Shown here one piece after another: positions 1-6,120 of a DNA stretch of 7,889 bases. The position numbers were made by a program, and so were the translations under genes. The stretch is taken from the NCBI GenBank assembly GCA_030453055.1, contig JAKDLC010000088.1, forward strand, positions 1 through 7,889, written 5' to 3'. Every line of letters starts with the position of its first letter. The first letter of the stretch is position 1. Under the pieces are notes generated by a model that worked only from the letters and a program-made list of their open reading frames with translations, was not told where the DNA came from and ran no database searches. Origin of the DNA: Nitrosospira sp. GTDB lineage: Bacteria; Pseudomonadota; Gammaproteobacteria; Burkholderiales; Nitrosomonadaceae.

Positions 1-1
1 A

Positions 2-1579
2 GCGATCGCCACCGATCAGGTGCACAACCCGGGTACGACGAACGCGATCATCCACACTCAGGTGCGCCCGACGTTCGCCAATGAGCAGGTTACCCGGTGG
101 CGCAAGGTCGCACACTGTCCGACCGACAGCTTGGACCACCCGGACTGCTGGTGTGAGCCGGGTCGCGACCGCAAGTGCTGGCAGCGGAGTACGGCAGCGG
201 CGACAGTGCACCACCTGTTAAAAGGCGGTGAGGACTCGACTGGCGCGCTCGAGTCGATTCAGCGTGTCTACTTCAACATCGGAGGGTGTTCGGAACAGTG
301 CTGGCTGAACCACCTGACCGACCTGCGTCAGTTTGACCCGCAGAGCCGCAACTTTGGTCAGACGCCGTTCGATATCGGTCAGTGCCGGCGCGATTGCGCC
401 AGTTTTCGCGCTATCGAAGACCGGCTGCAAAACATCCACGACTTCCTGGTATCGACGGAAGGAGACGCCACCGACCTCGCGCGAGCTCGCGAGCTTGCAA
501 TGCGCGAAACCAACGCCAACGCCACCTATACGATGGCTGACCTTGAACGCGACCTGAACGAGCAGTTTGGGGATAATGCGGTGATGCGCGGCCGCGAGGT
601 ATTTGCCGACAAGTGTGCGCGATGCCACTCGTCCATCCCGGAATTGGCGGGCGGTGCGTTCCGGAGCCGGGATTTCAGGGCGTCGGGTCCGACGGGCATG
701 CGCGCCGACTGGTTGGGCTCGGACCAGGCCGTACTGGCCTCTGAAGTCGGCACCCATCGCTGTCGTTCGCTCCACTCGAATCACATGACCGGCCGCATCT
801 GGGAGGAATATGGCTCTGAGACGCTTCGTGCGCGTCCCCCGGACCCGAATATTCGCGAGCCGCACGACGGTGGACGGGGCTACTACCGTAACATCTCCCT
901 GCTGTCGCTATGGGCGCATGCGCCGTTTCTGCACAACAATTCCGTCGGCCCCGAGCTTTGCGGGAACCCGGCCAACAAGACTAACGACTTCTACCGGTCT
1001 CCCTACGTGGACGCGAATAAGCAGGCGCTCGCAGCCGGCGAGGGACCGGGCTGCCGGGCCTACGATCCGAGCATCGAGGGACGCTTCAACCTCTATGTTG
1101 CTTCGATGCAGGCGCTGCTCAATCCCGGCCAGCGCGTGCCCAAGCTCCCCCGCTTCGATAAGGACGTACGCTTGGCGCTCGGACCCCGGGTCTGGGACGG
1201 CAAAGAAGAAGGGCAAGTACTCGGCCCTACCGTGGTGCTGCCGGCCGGTATGAGTGTCGGAGGCGTTGCGAGCTTTCAGCACAAGGCGTTCTTGAACGAC
1301 ATGATTCTCGCCAGGCTCAAACCATCGGCGTTTAACGAGAAGCTCGTCAGGCAGTTCGGCGAGATGGAGGGAAAAAGAATTGCAGCGGAGCTGCGCTCAC
1401 TGGCCGGCAGGATTGCGCAGGAGCCGCACCGCATGGTCGAGGCCATTCGAGAACTTCCGCACCTGGTGGCGATCTACAGTTCATGCACTGCCGGCGTCGA
1501 GAACGAAGGTCATCGCTTCGGAGAAGACTTGCCGGATAGCGACAAGAAAGCGCTCATCGCCTTCCTCGCCACGCTCTAG
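2..1579 (+). CDS. RoxA/MauG-like dihaem cytochrome c peroxidase family protein, C-terminal part (5' end outside window)
   Basis: The frame is open from base 2 with no stop, and the first possible start (GTG at 20) lies inside continuous family-like sequence, so this is the last 525 residues of a longer protein. It has one haem c site, CARCH, at 614-628. About 85 residues later comes the segment GYYRNISLLSLWAHAPFLHN (878-937), resembling the 'YR..SL...W..APYLHNGSV' stretch of RoxA-like and dihaem peroxidase proteins. The end, with VENEGHRFGEDLPDSDKKAL, is the usual C-terminus of that superfamily. These proteins carry two haems, so an N-terminal haem domain is expected upstream. The likely role is a periplasmic oxidase, oxygenase or peroxidase; the substrate is unknown. 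The visible N-terminal third is unusually cysteine-rich, including C-x3-C pairs at 287/299 and 383/395. It is first in an apparent operon with the lipoprotein and second cytochrome. Family assignment is firm; the exact subfamily (rubber oxygenase or other) is not. Confidence 0.85.
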   Translation, partial: AIATDQVHNPGTTNAIIHTQVRPTFANEQVTRWRKVAHCPTDSLDHPDCWCEPGRDRKCWQRSTAAATVHHLLKGGEDSTGALESIQRVYFNIGGCSEQCWLNHLTDLRQFDPQSRNFGQTPFDIGQCRRDCASFRAIEDRLQNIHDFLVSTEGDATDLARARELAMRETNANATYTMADLERDLNEQFGDNAVMRGREVFADKCARCHSSIPELAGGAFRSRDFRASGPTGMRADWLGSDQAVLASEVGTHRCRSLHSNHMTGRIWEEYGSETLRARPPDPNIREPHDGGRGYYRNISLLSLWAHAPFLHNNSVGPELCGNPANKTNDFYRSPYVDANKQALAAGEGPGCRAYDPSIEGRFNLYVASMQALLNPGQRVPKLPRFDKDVRLALGPRVWDGKEEGQVLGPTVVLPAGMSVGGVASFQHKAFLNDMILARLKPSAFNEKLVRQFGEMEGKRIAAELRSLAGRIAQEPHRMVEAIRELPHLVAIYSSCTAGVENEGHRFGEDLPDSDKKALIAFLATL

Positions 1580-1595
1580 TGATGAAAGGAAACAT

Positions 1596-1614
1596 CCGGG
1601 CTAAATCCGCCCGG
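1596..1614 (+). other. Intergenic hairpin between cytochrome and lipoprotein genes
   Basis: CCGGGC (1596-1601) and GCCCGG (1609-1614) form a perfect 6-bp stem with a 7-base loop, 17 bases after the cytochrome stop codon. No T-run follows on the + strand, so it is not a standard intrinsic terminator. It could be an RNA-stabilising or attenuating stem that sets different expression levels for the first and later genes. This is inference from the structure only. Confidence 0.4.
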
Positions 1615-1643
1615 TAGCGAACTCACCTTATAGTGAAGGTCAA

Positions 1644-2567
1644 GTGACACAAAAAGTCTTTGTGGATCATTGCGCTAAATTAAAAAAAGAGCGGTCGACC
1701 GCCGGATTCAGGATCATTGTTTGTGTGTGCGTTATGCTTGCCGCGTGCAGCAGCGTGTCTCCTCCCGAAATCAAGTTCGGCCGTTATGGCGAGCCCTACG
1801 CGACCAAGCCCGATTTCGCGCGCGTGGAGCATGAGTTTCCTCTTTCTCTTGCCGACCTCGCAAAGCTCACGCCCGAGACCCTCGGCACTTATAATCAGGA
1901 GCAGATCGACCAAATCTATGCGCGCCTCGCGGCCGGGGCGATTCCCGACGGATGGTACGACGGTGGGCCGTTTTTTCCGAAGGGCGCCTCAGGCGCCAAC
2001 CGCATTACCGGGATCATCGGTGGTTTCTCGGGTATGGTTGCCGGGGCAAAGACGACGAAGCTCGAACTTCTCGGCAAATACCTCTGGCACGGGAAGGTCT
2101 TCCACCGCGATAGCCGTCTGGTGCGAAGCCGTATCGACGACAGGGCGCCGCTTGAACACCTGATCAGCGGTGACCCGGCGACAATCCCCACGATCATGGC
2201 GAGCGGCCGGGAACAGTGGTTGCTATTTCCGGCGCGCCTTTATTGCGGACAGAGCCTGCTCGATTCGCGTCGCGAGTCGATAATCATCGATTATTCCCAT
2301 AGCGATGATATCCCCGGCTATCGCGAGCTGCCTGACTATCTGCCCGGCCGGCGCGGCATGCAGGTGCGCGACGAGATTCGTATGATACGGCCCGGCTTTT
2401 ATCTCGGGCGCGCCTACCTCGGCAAGATTTTTCTGCTCAACTTCACGCTCTACGATAAGGAACTCGCCGAACGCCACATGCCCGGGTTTCTGAAGACAGG
2501 CGCAACCCGGCAGGACTGCTGGCCGGGCGAGCAGGCACGGCAAATGTTTCCCGGGCGGGAAAGGTAA
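1644..2567 (+). CDS. Putative outer-membrane lipoprotein of unknown function, between two c-type cytochrome genes
   Basis: I do not recognise this 307-residue protein. A basic stretch (KLKKER) is followed by a short hydrophobic run and a lipobox, LAAC, with the candidate lipidated cysteine at residue 35 (codon 1746-1748). Serine at +2 would direct it to the outer membrane under the Lol rule. The start is GTG, preceded by AAGG at 1636-1639 with a tight 4-base gap; an in-frame stop at 1602-1604 excludes longer forms. GTG at 1662 is an alternative that gives a more normal signal-peptide length. The mature part has a GWYDG motif near residue 105. The region after residue 190 is rich in alternating aromatic and hydrophobic residues (for example IRPGFYLGRAYLGKIFLLNF), suggesting beta strands, perhaps a barrel-like or lipocalin-like fold. 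There is no CXXCH, so it is not itself a cytochrome. It ends 4 bases before the next gene, so co-translation is likely. A scaffold or partner for the flanking cytochromes is inferred from position only. Confidence 0.8.
   Translation: MTQKVFVDHCAKLKKERSTAGFRIIVCVCVMLAACSSVSPPEIKFGRYGEPYATKPDFARVEHEFPLSLADLAKLTPETLGTYNQEQIDQIYARLAAGAIPDGWYDGGPFFPKGASGANRITGIIGGFSGMVAGAKTTKLELLGKYLWHGKVFHRDSRLVRSRIDDRAPLEHLISGDPATIPTIMASGREQWLLFPARLYCGQSLLDSRRESIIIDYSHSDDIPGYRELPDYLPGRRGMQVRDEIRMIRPGFYLGRAYLGKIFLLNFTLYDKELAERHMPGFLKTGATRQDCWPGEQARQMFPGRER
2557..2564 (+). promoter_or_regulatory. Ribosome binding site of the dihaem cytochrome gene, inside the lipoprotein gene end
   Basis: GGGAAAGG ends 7 bases before the ATG at 2572 and directly abuts the TAA stop codon (2565-2567) of the lipoprotein gene. 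The placement supports the ATG start and implies translational coupling of the two genes. Confidence 0.6.
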
Positions 2568-2571
2568 AGAC

Positions 2572-4482
2572 ATGCGCTGCATTGGTCTGATGATGGTGAT
2601 TGCCTCGGTTTATATTCCGGATGTCATCGCCGGTAATGATTGCGTCCCGAGGTGCGAGACCGCGAGCTGGGCGGTTGATCCGGCGACGCCGGGTCCGACG
2701 CTTCCATCAGCGGGACGTTCACTGTTTGACTTCATAGCGGCCGATGGCATTCCATTCCCGTTTGAAGCCCTGGTGCGCAAGATCGAGGCGCGCGCCGGAT
2801 GCACGGACGGAGCGTGCATGACACCCGTGCTGATTCCGCTTGGCCGCTCGCTGCAGCGCACCGCCGCCGCGCCCGATTTCTTCGTATACCCGCGCGCGGT
2901 TGTCGCGATGACAGGCGAGGGCACGGGCCCGATGTTTGCACGAGATCGGCTATATCTGGGTTATCAGGAGAAGATGAACCTGATCGAGGTGATCAGCTAC
3001 AATGAGGCCGCCGCACGCTTTGAATTTCAGCTGGTGCGCGACTACCGGGAGGGCGGCGCGCCGCGGGTGGTTTACGCGAACCGGAATGTCTGTATCGCCT
3101 GCCACCAGAATCATTCACCGATTTTCTCGCGGCCACTATGGGATGAGACCAACGCGAACCCCCGGATAGCCGAAAAGCTTTCGCGAGTAAAAGAACTGTT
3201 CTACGGGATCCCGGTGCATCGCGGCATCGATCTGCCGAATATCATCGACGAGGCGACCGACCGTGCCAATCTCCTCGGCGTGACGCAGCGTATCTGGCGC
3301 GAAGCATGCGATGCAAGCTGCCGTACCCTGGCGATCGTAGCGGCGGTGCAGTACCGTCTGTCGGGAGGGCGGATTTTCGACATGAACGCCCTCGAGCAGA
3401 CGCTCTCATCCGGATTCAGCGCGCGCTGGCCGGCCGGCCTCGCGATCCCGAACCCGGATATTCCCAACCGCGATCCGCTCGCATTTTCGCCGGGCGCGCA
3501 AGGGGTTGCACGGTCGCACATCACCGCCGCATTCGATCCGCTGGCGCCACGGGCGCCGCTTGAAACGTGGATGGGCGGCGATCCGCTGCTCGCGCGCCGC
3601 TTCGTCGTGGGATTGACTGGTCTCATAGCCGAGAGGGACGTGCGCGATATCGATGCATGGCTTGCGCGCCGCGCCACTCAGGCGACACGCCGGACCCACA
3701 CCGCTCCTTGCACGCTTTCGGGAGCACGATACGACTGCAGCGGCGAATTCACGCTGCGCGGGAGTCCCACTTTTGTCGATGCGTTGGCGCTCGGCGGCGA
3801 GCCGTCGCTCCATTTTTCGCTTAAGAATGGGGTTGCAACAAACCATGGCTTGAGAGCGCGCACGACAGGAGGCGACCTGATCGAGCGCATTACAGTGGTT
3901 GGAGAGGGTGGCAAGGGGGAAGCCGCTGTTACCATCGTCGAGGACTTCGCCTACGTGCGCGAGATGATCGAGAAGTTCAACTGGTCCGATGCACCTTTCA
4001 ACCATGCGCGGCTGCGCATGGCGCTTGGTCTCGATACGCGCGACATGTGTTGCGAAACGCCGGCTGTCCTTGCGCCGGCGCAGGCTGACCTTGAGCCGCC
4101 GGGTCCCGTTCCCGAGCCTGGTACCGCGTTCAAGAAGGCGTGTGGGGCGTGTCATCTGACGGCCGAGCGCTTTCCGCCGAATTTTCTTGCGGGTGATGAA
4201 CGCCAGGTTCGCATCAGCTTGGCGCAATGCGCGCCGCGAATCTTCGTGCGCCTCTCGATGTGGCAGACACCCGCCGCTTCCCGCGACAAGGTGCCCATGC
4301 CGCCGCCGCTCGCGTCGCGTAAAGGCAGTCCGTGGGTTCAGACCGTGCCTTCCCCGTCCATTGCTGAGCTGCGAAATAAGGTTGCGGAGTGGCTGCAAGC
4401 CGAGACGGGGCGCGTGCCCGACGCCGCGGCAATGGTCGCACAGGGTTACGAGAATCTACGCCCATGCCTGCCGCCCACTTGA
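2572..4482 (+). CDS. Secreted dihaem c-type cytochrome, uncharacterised
   Basis: This is a 636-residue exported protein. The signal peptide spans residues 1 to about 21 (hydrophobic LMMVIASVYIP, likely cleavage after VIAG or just before it). Two haem c sites are visible: CIACH at residues 174-178 (3091-3105) and CGACH at residues 524-528 (4141-4155). The first is followed by QNHSPIFSRPLWDETNANPR, a block I associate with large uncharacterised 'cytochrome c family' proteins. The second begins a C-terminal class I-like cytochrome domain with a probable axial methionine in KVPMPPP (Met576). Between them lie about 345 residues without a haem site, including a cysteine-containing, probably beta-rich part around residues 375-450. 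It is the last gene of the apparent operon, 4 bases after the lipoprotein gene. Electron transfer to or from the upstream RoxA/MauG-like protein is a reasonable inference. No catalytic family can be named from sequence alone. Confidence 0.85.
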   Translation: MRCIGLMMVIASVYIPDVIAGNDCVPRCETASWAVDPATPGPTLPSAGRSLFDFIAADGIPFPFEALVRKIEARAGCTDGACMTPVLIPLGRSLQRTAAAPDFFVYPRAVVAMTGEGTGPMFARDRLYLGYQEKMNLIEVISYNEAAARFEFQLVRDYREGGAPRVVYANRNVCIACHQNHSPIFSRPLWDETNANPRIAEKLSRVKELFYGIPVHRGIDLPNIIDEATDRANLLGVTQRIWREACDASCRTLAIVAAVQYRLSGGRIFDMNALEQTLSSGFSARWPAGLAIPNPDIPNRDPLAFSPGAQGVARSHITAAFDPLAPRAPLETWMGGDPLLARRFVVGLTGLIAERDVRDIDAWLARRATQATRRTHTAPCTLSGARYDCSGEFTLRGSPTFVDALALGGEPSLHFSLKNGVATNHGLRARTTGGDLIERITVVGEGGKGEAAVTIVEDFAYVREMIEKFNWSDAPFNHARLRMALGLDTRDMCCETPAVLAPAQADLEPPGPVPEPGTAFKKACGACHLTAERFPPNFLAGDERQVRISLAQCAPRIFVRLSMWQTPAASRDKVPMPPPLASRKGSPWVQTVPSPSIAELRNKVAEWLQAETGRVPDAAAMVAQGYENLRPCLPPT

Positions 4483-4503
4483 GGTGAGGCCACGATTGAA
4501 GGT

Positions 4504-4522
4504 CGCCCTCAGGCGGAGGGCG
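4504..4522. terminator. Candidate bidirectional terminator hairpin between convergent genes
   Basis: CGCCCTC (4504-4510) and GAGGGCG (4516-4522) form a perfect 7-bp, GC-rich stem with a 5-base loop. It lies 22 bases after the cytochrome stop codon and 33 bases beyond the end of the minus-strand gene that converges on it. Neither side has a clear T-run, so it is a weak or non-canonical terminator at best. Confidence 0.4.
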
Positions 4523-4554
4523 TAATCCGGCCGTCTCTTACGCTTACGGAATGG

Positions 4555-4977
4555 TTACAACCCGGCTGCGGACTCAGCCAGCTGCGTGTTGGCTGCCTGA
4601 TTTTGATAGAGCCTGGCAGCCATTTGCCGATGCAGGGTGGCTACTTTTGTGCTTTCTTCCGCGCTTTTCTCGTAATCACGGATCAGCGCCGAGGTGTGCG
4701 ATTGGAGATCTTGAGCTTGCCGGCCATAGAGATAGCTCTTGTCTTCATATTGCTCCAGCAGCTCTTTTTGCTCCGTCACCTTTGCCTGCATTTGCGCCGC
4801 AATTTTTTCGTAATACTTTGCAATGGCGTTATGGTCGCCGCGGGTAACAGCATTCTGGGCGGCGGCGCGAATTTCCGGGGTGTCAATGGGCTGGGCTGCC
4901 ACGACCGATGAGCTTGCCGAGACCAGGGCACCAATCATGGACAACGCTGCGAAGACATTTCCAAATTTTGCTTTCAT
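4555..4977 (-). CDS. Small exported alpha-helical protein of unknown function
   Basis: This is a 140-residue protein with a clear Sec signal peptide (KAKF n-region, hydrophobic FAALSMIGALV, AxA-like site VVAA before Gln29). The mature part is about 112 residues, without cysteine, rich in Ala, Gln, Lys and Glu. It contains long runs that look helical or coiled-coil (for example AIAKYYEKIAAQMQAKVTEQ, and residues 85-135). The ATG is supported by GGAG (plus-strand CTCC at 4986-4989) with an 8-base spacer. It lies opposite the cytochrome operon and convergent with it, so it is transcribed separately. Small periplasmic helical proteins of this kind occur as 'hypothetical' in proteobacteria, but I cannot name a family. 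The gene call is strong because signal peptide, ribosome binding site and composition agree. The function is unknown. Confidence 0.8.
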   Translation of the reverse strand: MKAKFGNVFAALSMIGALVSASSSVVAAQPIDTPEIRAAAQNAVTRGDHNAIAKYYEKIAAQMQAKVTEQKELLEQYEDKSYLYGRQAQDLQSHTSALIRDYEKSAEESTKVATLHRQMAARLYQNQAANTQLAESAAGL

Positions 4978-5245
4978 GGCGGCAACTCCAAATAGAGTGA
5001 ATATGATTTCATCCTACTCAAGTGGATGCCCTAAGTATATTGGGGTAACCCTGATTCTTTGCTCAGTGTTTCCTTTAGAAAATAAGTTCTTGATCAATCA
5101 TCAATCAGGAATATGGGCTGACTGTAGCCATCACGCCGCGCCTGAATAACGCGCCGGACTTACGCCCATGTTTTTAAAGCGCTAATCGTGCCTGTCAAGT
5201 TTTTTGATTTTATCCTTGTCATTGCTTCCCATTTCTTTACTGATC
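4978..5245. other. AT-rich intergenic region between divergent genes
   Basis: With the operator and start region up to 5288 this is about 310 bases without a gene, visibly more AT-rich than the flanks. It should hold the promoters of the small exported protein gene (minus strand) and of the toxin-antitoxin genes (plus strand). A TATACT on the minus strand (plus 5034-5039) is a possible -10 box for the former, but no good -35 is seen 16-18 bases before it. A short tandem repeat, TCAATCA twice, lies at 5094-5107. I see no convincing gene, RNA gene or mobile-element end here. Confidence 0.5.
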
Positions 5246-5274
5246 GTTTACAGTGTTATCTAGTCACTGTAAAC
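5246..5274. promoter_or_regulatory. Perfect palindromic operator candidate upstream of the antitoxin gene
   Basis: GTTTACAGTG (5246-5255) and CACTGTAAAC (5265-5274) are exact inverted repeats of 10 bp separated by 9 bp. Half-site centres are therefore 19 bp apart, close to two helix turns, which fits a dimeric DNA-binding protein. It ends 14 bases before the antitoxin ATG. Type II toxin-antitoxin operons are typically autorepressed by the antitoxin or the complex at such sites. Binding by this antitoxin is inferred. Confidence 0.65.
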
Positions 5275-5288
5275 TTAAAGGTGCTTAA

Positions 5289-5780
5289 ATGGGAACTACC
5301 CACGACACAATTGACCAAACCACTCTCGCACGCCTGGTTGAAGCTGGCGCGGTACGCGGAGCTTCCATCATCGGGCAGCCGGGAGGCTGGGGCGTTGTCA
5401 TCCAGTACGGCATGACTGAGCGGGCGTTGGCCGCCAAGCGCGGAGCCGTGCGCAACTTCGCCCGGTTTGAGACGCTGGTCGGCTACCTGAAGAAAATAGG
5501 TATTGCCAAGTACCAAGTGGATGCCACCCAGTACGACCCGGTTACTGTCAAGAAAGAGCGCTTCCGCGAGGATGCCGCCGAACGTATGCGCCACGCGCAC
5601 GAGGCCGCAGCGCATGACAAGTGGTTTCGTGAGCAGGTAGAACAAGCCTTGACCGAAGCCGACGATCCGGCCACGGTTTGGCTATCCAATGAAGAAGTCA
5701 AAGCGCACAGTGCAGCACGCCGCGCTGAATGGTCAAAACGCGCCGAACAACAAGCTGCAGGGGCAGGGGGCGGCGTTTGA
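5289..5780 (+). CDS. Antitoxin of ParE-type toxin-antitoxin module, long form with extra N-terminal domain
   Basis: This is a 163-residue soluble protein without signal peptide. The ATG is preceded by AAAGG (5277-5281) at 7 bases. Residues from about 100 onward (HEAAAHDKWFREQVEQAL, then a linker and LSNEEVKAHSAARRAEW) match the usual ParD/StbD-like antitoxin tail that wraps ParE toxins. Residues 1 to about 90 form an additional small domain with a glycine-rich turn (IIGQPGGWGVVIQYG) and RFETLVGYLKKIGI. ParD-like antitoxins are commonly about 80 residues, so this one is roughly double. The extra domain may bind the palindrome just upstream, as ParD's own N-terminal ribbon-helix-helix does in other systems, but no such motif is evident. 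The gene overlaps the toxin start, as expected for a toxin-antitoxin pair. The role rests on context plus the C-terminal resemblance. Confidence 0.8.
   Translation: MGTTHDTIDQTTLARLVEAGAVRGASIIGQPGGWGVVIQYGMTERALAAKRGAVRNFARFETLVGYLKKIGIAKYQVDATQYDPVTVKKERFREDAAERMRHAHEAAAHDKWFREQVEQALTEADDPATVWLSNEEVKAHSAARRAEWSKRAEQQAAGAGGGV
5765..5770 (+). promoter_or_regulatory. Ribosome binding site that sets the TTG start of the toxin
   Basis: AGGGGG lies 6 bases before TTG 5777-5779, inside the last codons of the antitoxin gene. It supports the TTG rather than the upstream in-frame ATG at 5729, whose extra residues (VKTRRTTSCRGRGRR) do not look like a ParE N-terminus. Confidence 0.55.
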
Positions 5781-6079
5781 TTCTGGTTTGGCTACCTTCA
5801 GCCAACGTAACACGAGATGCGCAACTCGATTACATTGCCCGGGACAGTTTCCTTGCGGCCATCGATCAAGATGAGAAAATCGAAAGGCAGGTGAACATCC
5901 TGTTGGACCACCCGAACATGGGACGACCTGGAAGAGTGAAAACGACCCGCGAGCTTGTCATCAGCGGAACATCTTTTATTGTCACGTACCGCGTCAAAGG
6001 CAAGCGCATCGAAATTCTGCGTGTGTTGCATGGTTCGCAGCAATGGCCGCGCAACGTGCGGGAAATGCTGGAAATGTAG
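5777..6079 (+). CDS. parE: ParE/RelE-family toxin
   Basis: This is a 100-residue protein that reads as a standard ParE/RelE toxin from its first residue: ILVWLPSANVTRDAQLDYIA (helical start), AIDQDEKIERQVNILLDHP, then GRPGRVKTTRELVI, IVTYRV and ILRVLHGSQQWP, the typical C-terminal core. Family members poison DNA gyrase (ParE) or cleave ribosome-bound mRNA (RelE). The closer resemblance here is to ParE, but the target is not proven by sequence. The TTG start (5777-5779) overlaps the antitoxin TGA (5778-5780) by two bases, so translation is probably coupled to, and limited by, the antitoxin. Start at ATG 5729 is the alternative and would add 16 residues. The gene appears intact, with no frameshift. 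Confidence 0.88.
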   Translation: MILVWLPSANVTRDAQLDYIARDSFLAAIDQDEKIERQVNILLDHPNMGRPGRVKTTRELVISGTSFIVTYRVKGKRIEILRVLHGSQQWPRNVREMLEM

Positions 6080-6101
6080 TGCAAGGAGTCCGAGGAGCAT
6101 C

Positions 6102-6120
6102 GGGCGCCTATGAAGCGCCC
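6102..6120. terminator. Candidate terminator hairpin between toxin and GMC oxidoreductase genes
   Basis: GGGCGC (6102-6107) and GCGCCC (6115-6120) form a perfect 6-bp stem with a 7-base loop, overlapping the stop codon of the minus-strand oxidoreductase. The two genes converge with only 28 bases between them, so one hairpin could serve both. There is no T-run on either side, so this is weak. Confidence 0.35.

Noticed and set aside
218..865. 215-residue open frame on the minus strand opposite the first cytochrome
   Set aside because: Arg- and Ala-rich shadow of the real + strand frame, without a recognisable domain.
3406..4398. 330-residue open frame on the minus strand opposite the dihaem cytochrome
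   Set aside because: It is a high-GC shadow frame: Arg-rich, low-information protein with no motif, fully opposite a gene with signal peptide and two CXXCH sites.
5094..5107. Tandem 7-bp repeat TCAATCA
   Set aside because: Two short copies in AT-rich DNA are easily explained by chance; no CRISPR-like or iteron-like series follows.
4823..5149. 108-residue + strand open frame spanning the start of the small exported protein and the intergenic region
   Set aside because: It mostly overlaps the minus-strand gene and has no ribosome binding site or motif that I can see.
5216..5241. TTGTCA as a -35 box for the toxin-antitoxin promoter
   Set aside because: No acceptable -10 hexamer lies 16-18 bases downstream; TTTACT is only 14 bases away.
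5246..6079. Toxin-antitoxin module as part of a mobile element
   Set aside because: No integrase, transposase, terminal repeats or target duplication is visible in the window.
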